This document shows positions 23,180 to 31,567 of a stretch of 45,810 nucleotides of DNA, one piece after another. The stretch spans positions 1 to 45,810 of the forward strand of contig JBQTJV010000034.1 of NCBI GenBank assembly GCA_052386775.1, written 5' to 3'. The notes beneath the pieces were generated by a model, which was not told where the DNA came from, ran no database searches, and worked only from the letters and a program-made list of their open reading frames with translations. The translations under genes and the position numbers were made by a program. The first letter of the stretch is position 1. Every line of letters begins with the position of its first letter. The DNA comes from DSOT01 sp052386775. Lineage in GTDB: Bacteria > Pseudomonadota > Gammaproteobacteria > Burkholderiales > SG8-41.

Positions 23180-24133
23180 TCACAGCCGCTCGATATATTG
23201 CACCATGCGCTTGCGGGCCGCCCCGTCTGGCAGCCGCCCGATGCCGGCCTGGAGGTTGTCCTTGAGATGAGCCGTCCGCCGCGTGCCGGGAATCACGCAG
23301 GTCACTGCGGAATGACCGAGCAGATACTTGAGGAAGAACTGCGCCCAGCTCGTGCAGTCGAATTCGGCGGCCCAGGGCGGCAACGGCCTGCCCTTTACCT
23401 TGCCGAACAGGCTGGCCTGCGCGAAGGGGCGATTGATGATGACCGCCGTTCCGCTGTCCGCGCAAGCCGGCAGCAGGCGGTCCTCCGCCTCGCGTTCGGT
23501 CATCGAGTAATTGAACTGCACGAAGTCGTATTCGCGCGTTTTCACCAGCCGCTCGAGCTCCGGGTGTGCGCCGTCATGGTAGTGCGTGATGCCGAGATAG
23601 CGGATGCGCCCGGAAGTTTTCCATTCGCGCAGCGTTTTGGCATGGGTGGCGAGGTCGAGGAGATTGTGGACCTGCATGAGGTCGAGGCGTTGCGTGCGCA
23701 GCAGCCGGAACGAATTCTCCATCTGGCGAATGCCTGCGTCACGCCCGCTGGTCCAGACCTTGCTCGCAATGAACAGTCGCGGGCGGATGCCAAGCTCCTC
23801 TGAGAGGTCGCCTACGACGCGTTCGGCCTGCCCGTACATCGGTGACGAGTCCACCACGCTCGCACCCTGTTCGACGAGCAGTTTCAATACCGCCGTGAGC
23901 TCCGCGCGCCGAGGCGCATTCGGGCCTACGTCGAAAGTTTGCCAGGTGCCCAGCCCGACCACCGGCAGCAATTCGCCACTGCGGGGGATGGGACGCTTGA
24001 TAAGCTGCTTTGAGGCTTCGGTTGCAGCGCGGGCAGCGGGGCTCATGGCCAGCACGCCCCCAGCGAGCAGCCCCAACGCGCGCCTTCGCTGCAAATCAGG
24101 AATTTGTCGTCCATGTTTCACTGGAGAGAACAC
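23180..24133 (-). CDS. Exported aldo/keto reductase
   Basis: 317 residues. The N-terminus has QRRRALGLLAGGVLAMSPAARA, a twin-arginine-like signal with a hydrophobic core. The catalytic tetrad is complete: D95 and Y100 (VVDSSPMYG), K125 (ASKVW), H156 (QVHN). Known AKRs use NAD(P)H, which is scarce in the periplasm; Tat export of a prefolded, cofactor-loaded enzyme would solve that. The start codon is uncertain (GTG at 24133 or 24121). Terminated by the hairpin at 23135-23157. Confidence 0.8.
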   Translation of the reverse strand: MFSPVKHGRQIPDLQRRRALGLLAGGVLAMSPAARAATEASKQLIKRPIPRSGELLPVVGLGTWQTFDVGPNAPRRAELTAVLKLLVEQGASVVDSSPMYGQAERVVGDLSEELGIRPRLFIASKVWTSGRDAGIRQMENSFRLLRTQRLDLMQVHNLLDLATHAKTLREWKTSGRIRYLGITHYHDGAHPELERLVKTREYDFVQFNYSMTEREAEDRLLPACADSGTAVIINRPFAQASLFGKVKGRPLPPWAAEFDCTSWAQFFLKYLLGHSAVTCVIPGTRRTAHLKDNLQAGIGRLPDGAARKRMVQYIERL

Positions 24134-24255
24134 AAAGGATACGAGTGACTACAAAGAATACAGCTTTGCCGACAAGCTTAACATGGCTGTCGGCGTGCTA
24201 TGCCCCAGCGGACGTCCAGCGTTAGAATCAGGGTAACTCTGGAGAAGGACTCGTA

Positions 24256-24588
24256 ATGATTTCCGATGGCCTGGTCGCGTTTGTCAAGCGCGCATGTCCG
24301 ACCTGCACGCTGATCGAAACGCAGATGCAGCAAGTGGCGCGCAAGATTGCGGACTTCAGCGTGGTATCGCAGGACGACCCGCGCTTTCCCGCCGGTGTGC
24401 AACGCATTGTCGATGATCGCGACCTCGAACATTCGTGGCGCAGCGAGATCGAGGCGACGCCCACGCTCATCCGGTTTGCCGGCGGGCGTGAAACGGAACG
24501 CGTGGTGGGCTGGGATCGCGACGGGTGGCGCCGGCTCACCGGAATTCCGGATCTCGGCGCGGATCTTCCTTCGTTTCGACCGGGATGA
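24256..24588 (+). CDS. Thioredoxin-fold protein with CPTC motif
   Basis: 110 residues. FVKRACPTCTLIE places a CxxC (C14, C17) at the usual start of the first helix, and IEATPTLIRFAGG contains the cis-Pro loop of thioredoxins. The middle part is shorter and more polar than in canonical TrxA. The start has AGAAGGA upstream. It is the first gene of a likely operon with the 358-residue protein, the UGSC selenoprotein and a Gfo/Idh oxidoreductase, so a redox-partner role for the Sec protein is reasonable inference. Confidence 0.85.
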   Translation: MISDGLVAFVKRACPTCTLIETQMQQVARKIADFSVVSQDDPRFPAGVQRIVDDRDLEHSWRSEIEATPTLIRFAGGRETERVVGWDRDGWRRLTGIPDLGADLPSFRPG

Positions 24589-24612
24589 GGGTCTCTTACG
24601 CTCGAGCCCGGG

Positions 24613-25689
24613 GTGGCCGAGAAACTGGAAGCGCGGTATCGCGGCGGGATCGTATCCCGCAAGGTCGAGTTCGGCGAGAACGACGATCCGATGGAAGTGT
24701 GTTTCGATCGCGGTTGGACCGATGGACTGCCGGTCACGCCGCCGACCGATGAGCGGATTCTGCGCATGCTCAAGGGAACCGCGCGCAGCCCGAGTGAAAT
24801 CATCGGGCGCATCCCGCCCAATCTGGTGGAATGCACGATAGAAAAAGTGGCCATCAATGCGGTGCTCGCAGGATGCCGGCCGGAGTACATGCCGGTGCTG
24901 CTGGCGGCGCTCGAAGCCGCGCTGGAGCCGGTGTTCACGCTGCATGGCGTGCTGGCGACCACCTATTTCTCATCGCCGATCATCATCGTCAACGGGCCGA
25001 TCGCGAAGAAGATCGGCATGAACTCGGGGCTCAATGCGCTGGGACAGGGAAACCGCGCCAACGCGTCCATCGGGCGCGCACTGAATCTCATCGTCCGCAA
25101 CGTGGGCGGTGGAAGACCCGGCGAGGCGGACCGCGCGACGCTCGGTGCGCCCAGCAAATTTACCTTGTGTTTCGCCGAAGACGAGTCGGACGAAACCTGG
25201 GAGCCGCTGTCGGTCGCGCGCGGCTTTTCGCGCGGCGCCTCGACGGTGACGCTGTTCCAGGGGCACGGCGTGGAGGCGTTCGTCGATCAAAAGTCGCGCA
25301 CGCCTGAAGCGCTCTCGCGTTCCATCGGGATGTCACTGGTTAAGATCGGCCATCCCAAGCTCGTGCAATCGGCGCGTGCGGTGCTGGTGCTCTCACCGGA
25401 GCACCATGCGATCTACCGGGAAGCGGGCTGGGACAGAACACGTATCGAGCGCGCGCTCTATGAAGCGACCATACGTCCCGGCCGGGAGCTTGTCGCGGGC
25501 GCGGACGGCGTGGGAGAAGGCATACCGGCGAGCCGTGCCGATGAAATGGTGCCCAAGTTTCACGAGGACGGCCTGATGGTGGTGCGCGCCGGCGGGTCAG
25601 CGGGACTCTTTTCCGCGATCCTTCCCGGCTGGCTCGCCGGCCGCAAGCGCGAGGAACTGCAACCCGTAACGAAGGAGGTGCGAGCATGA
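24613..25689 (+). CDS. Conserved protein encoded next to the UGSC selenoprotein
   Basis: 358 residues, starting with GTG at 24613. It has no signal or membrane segment. Recognisable conserved-looking stretches are MEVCFDRGWTDGLPVTPPTD, NAVLAGCRPEYMPVLLAALE and NVGGGRPGEADRATLGAP. I recall such proteins beside UGSC-family genes but cannot name a catalytic domain. A Cys in AGCRPEYMP is a candidate functional residue. Its stop overlaps the selenoprotein start by four bases (ATGA), indicating translational coupling and probably joint function. Confidence 0.75.
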   Translation: MAEKLEARYRGGIVSRKVEFGENDDPMEVCFDRGWTDGLPVTPPTDERILRMLKGTARSPSEIIGRIPPNLVECTIEKVAINAVLAGCRPEYMPVLLAALEAALEPVFTLHGVLATTYFSSPIIIVNGPIAKKIGMNSGLNALGQGNRANASIGRALNLIVRNVGGGRPGEADRATLGAPSKFTLCFAEDESDETWEPLSVARGFSRGASTVTLFQGHGVEAFVDQKSRTPEALSRSIGMSLVKIGHPKLVQSARAVLVLSPEHHAIYREAGWDRTRIERALYEATIRPGRELVAGADGVGEGIPASRADEMVPKFHEDGLMVVRAGGSAGLFSAILPGWLAGRKREELQPVTKEVRA

Positions 25690-26210
25690 CGACTACCCAA
25701 TGGCTGCGCGATCCGACCGCGGAGACGACGGCGCTCCGGCGCGAGCGCACAAAACCGCCGAAGTCGCTGGATGGACTCACGATCGGGCTGTTCGACATCG
25801 GCAAGACCCGCAGCGACGAATTTCTCGACCGGGTCGAGGCCCGGCTCACCGAGCGCAAGTTCAAGGTGAAACGTTACGCCAAGCCGACCAACGCCAAGGT
25901 CGCGCCGGCCGGCGTCGTCGACAAGGTGGCGGCGGAGGCGGACGTCGTCCTGATCGCGTTGTCGGATTGAGGGTCATGCACGTCGTGCAGTTTGCACGAC
26001 CTGATGACGCTGGACGCCCGCGGCGTCCCCGGCATTTCGGTGGTCACCGCAGAATTTCGCAATGCGCTGGAGGTCCAGTCCACCGCGCTCGGCTTCGAAC
26101 CGGCGGTGCTGTTCGTCCCGCACCCGATCCAGAACCGCACGGCGGATGAACTGAAAAAAATAGCCGACGACATCATCGAGCCTGCACTGCAGATGCTGGT
26201 TGCGGCTTGA
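25686..26210 (+). CDS. UGSC-family selenoprotein (in-frame UGA read as Sec)
   Basis: 175 codons including the stop. The frame opened at ATG 25686 (GGAGGTG upstream) meets TGA at 25968-25970 and continues without another stop to TGA 26208-26210. Read through, the join is ALSD-U-GSCTSC, exactly the U-G-S-C signature after which this family is named, with further Cys at 98 and 101. The residues on both sides make one coherent domain (VVLIALSD before; SLHDLMTLDARGVPGISVVT after). The hairpin at 25971-26010 fits a bacterial SECIS. Without readthrough the gene would be split at 25970, with a false 72-residue downstream gene. Function unknown; a thiol/selenol redox role is inferred from U95/C98. Confidence 0.88.
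25971..26010 (+). promoter_or_regulatory. Bacterial SECIS-like hairpin
   Basis: Directly after the UGA, a lower stem GTCAT (25973-25977) / ATGAC (26004-26008) and an upper stem GTCGTGC (25982-25988) / GCACGAC (25994-26000) enclose the loop AGTTT. The loop begins 18 bases after the UGA and has G at its second position, as described for bacterial SECIS elements that bind SelB. Confidence 0.75.
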
Positions 26211-26229
26211 GCTGAAAAAGGAGCAGGAA

Positions 26230-27207
26230 ATGCTCAACGCAGCAATCATCGGCCTCGGCTGGTGGGGAAAGAATCTGATCAACGCCGTTCAGGACAAGAG
26301 CGAGCGCATCCGCTTCGTGCACGGCGTCAGCAAGGAACCGGACACCGTGCGCGACCTCGCGAGGCATCACGGCTTCCAGCTCAGTACCGATCTGGAAGAG
26401 GCGCTCGCGGATCCCCAGGTCCAGGCAGTGGTGCTCGCAACCCCGCACTCGCTGCATGCGGATCAGATCGTGCGCGTCGCGGCCGCGAAGAAACCGGTGT
26501 TTTGCGAAAAGCCGCTGTCCCTGACGCGTGCGGACGCCGAGCGCGCGGTGGCTGCAGTAAAACGTGCGGGCGTTCCGCTCGGCGTGGGCCAGAACAAGCG
26601 CTTCTGGCCTTCGACCCGTGAATTGATCAAGGTGGTGCGCAGCGGCGTGCTCGGGAAGGTCCTGCATATCGAAGGGCACTACAGCAACGAAAACTCGAGC
26701 AAGCATTTTTCCGCCTGGCGTGCGGACCCGGGCGAGACCCCGGGCGCGGGCATGACGGGCACCGGCATCCATCTGCTCGATGTGTTCAGCACGATCGCCG
26801 GGCCCGCGCGTGAAGTGACGGCGCAGTTCGTCTCCACGAAACCCTCACCCGATCCGCTCGATACCGTCTCGGCGCTGTTCAAGTTCCATAACGGCATGAG
26901 CGGCACCCTGGGTGCGGTGCGCGCGACGCCGATCTACTGGCGCGTGCACGCCTTCGGCAACGAGGGCAATGCGGAAGCGCTGGGGGAAACTGACCTCGTG
27001 CTGCGGCTCAAAGGCAGGCAGGTGGAGTCGAAACGCTACAAGCCGATCGATTCGATCCGCGCCGAGCTGGAAGCCTTCGCGGAGGCCGCCATGGGCGGCG
27101 CCCCTTATCCCATCACCCCGGAGGAGATGGTGATCACTGTGACGACGTTCGAAGGCGTGATCAAGGCCATCGAGCGCGGCGGGGCGGTGCAGCTTCCCCC
27201 ACCTTGA
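26230..27207 (+). CDS. Gfo/Idh/MocA-family oxidoreductase
   Basis: 325 residues. MLNAAIIGLGWWGKNLI is the NAD(P)-binding start; ATPHSLHADQI and VFCEKPLSLT contain the EKP motif with the catalytic Lys. GTGIHLLDVFSTIAG lies in the substrate domain. It begins 19 bases after the selenoprotein stop with AAGGAG ahead, so it is probably the last gene of that operon. It is a paralogue of the enzyme at 11230-12339 but lacks its basic tail. Substrate unknown. Confidence 0.88.
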   Translation: MLNAAIIGLGWWGKNLINAVQDKSERIRFVHGVSKEPDTVRDLARHHGFQLSTDLEEALADPQVQAVVLATPHSLHADQIVRVAAAKKPVFCEKPLSLTRADAERAVAAVKRAGVPLGVGQNKRFWPSTRELIKVVRSGVLGKVLHIEGHYSNENSSKHFSAWRADPGETPGAGMTGTGIHLLDVFSTIAGPAREVTAQFVSTKPSPDPLDTVSALFKFHNGMSGTLGAVRATPIYWRVHAFGNEGNAEALGETDLVLRLKGRQVESKRYKPIDSIRAELEAFAEAAMGGAPYPITPEEMVITVTTFEGVIKAIERGGAVQLPPP

Positions 27208-27208
27208 T

Positions 27209-27230
27209 CCTCCTCCGTGAACGGAGGAGG
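27209..27230. terminator. Hairpin between convergent genes
   Basis: A 9-bp perfect stem CCTCCTCCG / CGGAGGAGG with loop TGAA lies directly after the Gfo/Idh stop and 25 bases before the stop of the opposing protease gene. No T run on either side. Confidence 0.5.
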
Positions 27231-27255
27231 CAAGGCATTTGATGCTGTCGTGCTG

Positions 27256-28704
27256 TTATCCGGTGCGTATGGGCACGTAGATGCGGGCGTCATTGCGCTG
27301 CACCAGCAACGCGACGACGTCGCCGGCCTTGGACACCGCATCGCGCAGTTGTTCGACGCTTTGCACGGTTTCGCCATTTACGCCGAGGATCAGGTCTCCG
27401 GTGCGGATGCCGGCTTCGGCAGCAGGCCCGCTGGCATTTTCGACGATGAGACCGCCTTCGATTTGCGCGGACTTGCGTTCCGCCGGCGTCAGCGGTCGCA
27501 CCGCCAGGCCGAGCTTACCGGTCGGCTGCTGGCTGCCCGAACCGGGCGTGGCGGCGGCCACTTTTTCTTCCAGCTCGCCGACCGTCACGGGCAGCGTTGT
27601 GCGCTCACCGTTGCGCCATACGACCACGTTGGTTCGGGTACCCGGCTCGATGCTCGCCACCATGCTCGGCAACTCGTTGGAACGCTCCACGGGCTTGCCC
27701 GCGACTTCGAGGATCACGTCACCCGACTTGAGCCCGGCTTGATCGGCGGGGCCGCCTTTTTCCACTGAACTCACGATGGCGCCCGCGGGTTTTTTCAACC
27801 CGAAGCTTTGCGCCAGCGCCTGGTCCACGTTCTGGATGGTCACGCCGAGGCGGCCGCGCGTAACCTTCCCGTGGCGCACCAGGTCCTCTTTGACATTCAT
27901 GGCAACGTCGATCGGGATGGCGAAGGAAAGTCCCATGTAGCCCCCGGTGCGGCTGTAGATCTGCGAATTGATGCGGATCACCTCGCCCTTCATGTTGAAC
28001 AGGGGGCCGCCCGAATTGCCCGGATTCACCGCCACGTCGGTTTGGATGAACGGCACGTAGCTGCTGTCCGGCAGCGAACGCGACTTCGCGCTGACGATGC
28101 CGGCGGTCACGCTGTTCTCGAATCCGAAGGGTGAGCCGATCGCGGCCACCCAGTCGCCGACCCGCACGTTCGCGGGATTGCCGATTTTCGCTGCTGGCAG
28201 ACCGGTCGCCTCGATCTTGAGCGTGGCGATGTCGCTGCGGCGATCGGTGCCGACGATTCTTGCCTTGAACTCGCGCCCGTCGGTGAGTTTGACCGTGACC
28301 TCGGTGGCGCCCTCCACGACATGCGCGTTGGTCAGGACGTAGCCATCCTCGCTGATGATGAATCCCGAACCGAGTCCCATGCTGGGCGAAGGACGGGGCA
28401 CGCCGTCGAAAGGAACGCCGAAGCGCTTGAAGAATTCATAGAGCGGATCGCCTTCCGCGCCGGGTGGCATGCCGGGCGTGTTGCTGCCGTTGCCGGTCTG
28501 CGGTTTGCGAACGGTGCTGACGTTCACGACTGCCTGGCCCACCTGCTGTACCAGCGAGGCGAAGTCGGGCAATCCGCGCGTGCCGGAAACGGTGCCGGAT
28601 GCGGCAATCGCCGCCCCCGCCGCATCGACCAGCGGCGGAGCGCCAGCCGCGAATGCGGCAGCCATCGCCAGAACGGCAAAGTGCCTGCTACCTCTGGGTC
28701 TCAT
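27256..28704 (-). CDS. Do/HtrA-family periplasmic serine protease
   Basis: 482 residues. A signal peptide ends near VDA. The trypsin-like domain has a complete triad: H128 (LTNAHVV), D158 (RRSDIA), S231 (NPGNSGGP). Two PDZ domains follow; the GLGVTIQNVDQALA and GPADQAGLKSGDVIL segments mark the first, GLAVRPLTPAER and GIRTGDLILGVNG the second. It degrades or chaperones misfolded envelope proteins. AGGAGGACAG precedes the start. It is the second of two tandem paralogues and the soluble one. Confidence 0.93.
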   Translation of the reverse strand: MRPRGSRHFAVLAMAAAFAAGAPPLVDAAGAAIAASGTVSGTRGLPDFASLVQQVGQAVVNVSTVRKPQTGNGSNTPGMPPGAEGDPLYEFFKRFGVPFDGVPRPSPSMGLGSGFIISEDGYVLTNAHVVEGATEVTVKLTDGREFKARIVGTDRRSDIATLKIEATGLPAAKIGNPANVRVGDWVAAIGSPFGFENSVTAGIVSAKSRSLPDSSYVPFIQTDVAVNPGNSGGPLFNMKGEVIRINSQIYSRTGGYMGLSFAIPIDVAMNVKEDLVRHGKVTRGRLGVTIQNVDQALAQSFGLKKPAGAIVSSVEKGGPADQAGLKSGDVILEVAGKPVERSNELPSMVASIEPGTRTNVVVWRNGERTTLPVTVGELEEKVAAATPGSGSQQPTGKLGLAVRPLTPAERKSAQIEGGLIVENASGPAAEAGIRTGDLILGVNGETVQSVEQLRDAVSKAGDVVALLVQRNDARIYVPIRTG

Positions 28705-28809
28705 CCTGTCCTCCTGTATGCAACATGCGAGTACGACAACAGCGGCGCAAGGCGCCGCCCCACGCTGCGCGCTTTGACATGCGGGGCGCAGAAAAGTTGT
28801 GCGGCGATG

Positions 28810-30264
28810 TCAGCCCGGGGTTACCGCGATGTAGACGCGCTTGTTGTCGCGCTGGACGAGCAGGGCAACCGTTTCTCCGGCACCGGCGATCGCTTCGCGC
28901 AGATCCGCGGTCTTGTCCACGGCTTTTTCGTTGACCCGCACGATCACGTCGCCTGGCTGTATCCCGGCGCGGGCTGGGGGGCCCTGAGCGTTTTCAACGA
29001 TCACCCCGCCTTCGCTGCGAGTGGCTTCGCGCTCCTCCGGCGTGAGGGTGCGCACGGCAAGGCCGGCCGCCTCGCCTTTCCGGGCCGTCGACGCAGCCCG
29101 CTTCTTGGCGGCTCCGAGCCCGATTGTGTCCTCCGGCAATTCTCCGACGGTTATGGTCAGCGTCTTGCGGTCGCCTTTGCGCCATATGTTCAGCTCGGCC
29201 TTGGTGCCGGGCCGGGTTTCGGCCACCATGGTGGGAAGGTCGTTGGGCCGGCCGACGTCTCTGCCGGCAAACTTGAGTACGATATCGCCGGGCTTCACGC
29301 CGGCCTGGTCGGCAGGACCGCCGGGCTCCACGCCGTTCACGATCACGCCAGCCGGTTCTTCGAGGCGAAAACTCCTGGCGAGCGCCTGGTCGACTGTCTG
29401 GATTCCGATGCCCAGCTTGCCGCGGCTCACCTTGCCGCGCTCGATCAGATCTTTCTGCACCTTGCTCGCCACGTCGATGGGAATGGCGAACGACAAGCCC
29501 ATGTAGCCGCCGGTGCGGCTGTAGATCTGGGAATTGATGCCGATGACTTCGCCCTGCATGTTGAGCAGCGGACCGCCCGAGCTGCCGGGATTGACGGCGA
29601 CGTCGGTCTGAATGAACGGCACGTAGTTGCTGTCGGGAAGCGAGCGTGACTTCGCACTGACGATGCCGGAGGTGATGCTGTTCTCGAGCCCGAAGGGCGA
29701 GCCGATCGCCGCCACCCATTCGCCTACCTTGATCTTTTCGGGATCGCCGATCTTCACCGTGGGCAGGGCAGTGGCGTTGATCTTGAGCACCGCGATGTCG
29801 CTGCGGCGATCGGCGCCGACCACCTTCGCCTTGAACTCGCGCCGGTCGGTGAGTTTCACCGTCACATCGCTCGCATCCTGAACGACGTGGGCGTTGGTCA
29901 GAATCAGCCCGTCGGCCGTCACGATCAGTCCCGATCCCATGCCTTGGGTGGGCTCGCGCCGGGCATCCGGTGCGCCGAAACGGCGGAAAAAATCATACAG
30001 CGGATCGTCCTTGGGAATACTGCTGACCTGATTTGCGACGTCGCCTTCGCTGATCGAGCGTATGTTCACGATGGCGGGCCCGACTTCCTGAACCAGCACC
30101 GAGAAGTCGGGAAGGTTGTGCGGCCGCACGCCGGGCGCCGCCTGAACGGCCGCAGCCGATGCCACTGTCCCCTGCGTCTTGGGGGTCTTGGGATCACACC
30201 CTGAAGCGAGGGCTGCGACGAGGCCGGTAATGACCAGGACGGAGACGGATTTCGCCGAATGCAT
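28810..30264 (-). CDS. Do/HtrA-family serine protease with a lipobox
   Basis: 484 residues, very similar to its neighbour across the protease domain (H126, D156, S229 in NPGSSGGP) and with two PDZ domains (GPADQAGVKPGDIVL; GIQPGDVIVRVNEK). The signal peptide here ends with ALASGCDPK, a lipobox with Cys23, so the mature enzyme is probably membrane-anchored. The start at 30264 is backed by AGGAGATT. The gene lies 105 bases upstream of the soluble paralogue on the same strand. Confidence 0.92.
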   Translation of the reverse strand: MHSAKSVSVLVITGLVAALASGCDPKTPKTQGTVASAAAVQAAPGVRPHNLPDFSVLVQEVGPAIVNIRSISEGDVANQVSSIPKDDPLYDFFRRFGAPDARREPTQGMGSGLIVTADGLILTNAHVVQDASDVTVKLTDRREFKAKVVGADRRSDIAVLKINATALPTVKIGDPEKIKVGEWVAAIGSPFGLENSITSGIVSAKSRSLPDSNYVPFIQTDVAVNPGSSGGPLLNMQGEVIGINSQIYSRTGGYMGLSFAIPIDVASKVQKDLIERGKVSRGKLGIGIQTVDQALARSFRLEEPAGVIVNGVEPGGPADQAGVKPGDIVLKFAGRDVGRPNDLPTMVAETRPGTKAELNIWRKGDRKTLTITVGELPEDTIGLGAAKKRAASTARKGEAAGLAVRTLTPEEREATRSEGGVIVENAQGPPARAGIQPGDVIVRVNEKAVDKTADLREAIAGAGETVALLVQRDNKRVYIAVTPG

Positions 30265-30329
30265 GCTCGAATCTCCTGCGAAACTGTGGAAGGACGGCGG
30301 ATACGGTTTCGACAGCCGGCGGGGCGGCA

Positions 30330-30345
30330 AAGTTGTATTTAACTT
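30330..30345. promoter_or_regulatory. Inverted repeat in the protease/Bug divergent promoter region
   Basis: AAGTT GTATTT AACTT forms two 5-base inverted arms 65 bases upstream of the lipoprotein protease start. It may be an operator or part of a stress promoter; no regulator gene is nearby. A TACAAT at 30421-30426 is a candidate -10 for the rightward Bug gene. Confidence 0.25.
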
Positions 30346-30486
30346 CGCGCGACGACAGCGGAACGAAATGGAGGGGTGGCTGTCTCATGCCCGCCGCAAC
30401 GCGAGCGGGCAGGTTCGCGATACAATGCTTCGCTCGAAGACAACAATCCCCGCTCTTGCATCGGGCAGATCTCTCAGGAGGAGACA

Positions 30487-31467
30487 ATGTATCGACGAAT
30501 CGCATTTTCGATCGCGGCGGCCGGCGTGCTCGCCAGCGCTGTCGGGCCGTCCACCGTGGCCGCACAGCCGTACCCGGCAAAACCGATAAGGGTTATCGTC
30601 CCGTTCGGTGCGGGCGGGCCCGCCGATATTTACGCGCGGTATCTCGGCCAGCAGATACAGGGCTCTCTGGGGCAGCCGTTTGTCGTCGAGAACCGTCCGG
30701 GCGCCGGATCGATCATCGGCACGGATCTTGTGGCGAAGTCGGCACCGGACGGCTACACGCTGCTGGTGATGTCGAACACCCACACGGTCAACGAATCATT
30801 GATCCCGAAAAAGCCCTTCGTGCTGATGAAGGATTTCGTGCCGATCGCGCCGATCAATTATTCCGATCTGCTGCTGGTGGTCCATCCTTCGTTGCCTGCC
30901 AAATCCGTGAAGGAGCTGGTCGCGCTCGCGAAGGCCAAACCGCATGGACTCAACTACTCGTCCTCCGGCAATGGCACGCCGTACCACATGGCCGGCGAAC
31001 TTTTCAAGGCGCTCGCCGGGGTTGATATCCTGCACGTTCCGCACAAAGGCAGCGGCGAGGCGCGCACCAGCGTGATGAGCGGGCAGACCGAGCTCATGCT
31101 CGATGCCATTACGACGATGGCGCCTATCGCGAGGTCCGGCAAAGTGCGCGCGCTCGGCACGAGCGGACAGAAACGCTCGACGGTGATGCCCGACGTGCCG
31201 ACCATCTCCGAGGCGGGGGTCAAGGGTTACGAGACGACAATATGGCTCGGCGTCATGGCGCCCGCCGGCACGCCCCGGCCGATACTGGACCGGCTCAACG
31301 GTGAGATTACGAAAGTGACCGGGCGAGCCGAGGTCCGGGAGGCATGGGGCAAGCAGGGCGCCACCGCGCTTACCATGACCGTCTCGGAATTCGAGAAGTA
31401 CCTGCACGGTGATATCGCCAAATGGGCGAAGGTCGTAAAGATTTCGGGCGCCCGTCCGGATCAGTAA
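30487..31467 (+). CDS. Bug/TctC-family periplasmic receptor
   Basis: 326 residues. The signal peptide ends at VAA; YPAKPIRVIVPFGAGGPADIYAR, VENRPGAGSIIGTD, LHVPHKGSGEARTS and VPTISEAGVKGYET identify the family. The start follows AGGAGGAGACA. It is the first of two consecutive Bug genes; a stem-loop and about 100 bases separate it from the second, which is linked to tctBA. The central motif has His in place of the usual Tyr (PHKG rather than PYKG). Confidence 0.93.
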   Translation: MYRRIAFSIAAAGVLASAVGPSTVAAQPYPAKPIRVIVPFGAGGPADIYARYLGQQIQGSLGQPFVVENRPGAGSIIGTDLVAKSAPDGYTLLVMSNTHTVNESLIPKKPFVLMKDFVPIAPINYSDLLLVVHPSLPAKSVKELVALAKAKPHGLNYSSSGNGTPYHMAGELFKALAGVDILHVPHKGSGEARTSVMSGQTELMLDAITTMAPIARSGKVRALGTSGQKRSTVMPDVPTISEAGVKGYETTIWLGVMAPAGTPRPILDRLNGEITKVTGRAEVREAWGKQGATALTMTVSEFEKYLHGDIAKWAKVVKISGARPDQ

Positions 31468-31471
31468 AAAG

Positions 31472-31489
31472 CGGGGACGAGCGTCCCCG
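31472..31489. repeat. Stem-loop flanked by A runs
   Basis: CGGGGACG / CGTCCCCG is a near-perfect palindrome with AAAAAG before and AAAAAA after it. On the plus strand no T run follows, so it is not an intrinsic terminator for the Bug gene, although it stands just after its stop. On the minus strand CTTTTT follows, but no minus gene ends here. Confidence 0.45.
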
Positions 31490-31567
31490 AAAAAAGGAAA
31501 AGCGATTATCGGGGCGAAGGGTTCAGGAAAACATGCTTTGCGTTAGGTCATCAAGAGGAGAGAAACC

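Noticed and set aside
25686..25970. A 94-residue protein ending at the TGA, with a separate gene at 25992-26210
   Set aside because: The two parts join in frame across a UGA with the U-G-S-C signature and a SECIS-type hairpin. One selenoprotein explains both better than a nonsense mutation or two small genes.
31472..31489. Intrinsic terminator after the Bug gene
   Set aside because: The hairpin is followed by A rather than T residues on the coding strand, so it is recorded only as a stem-loop.
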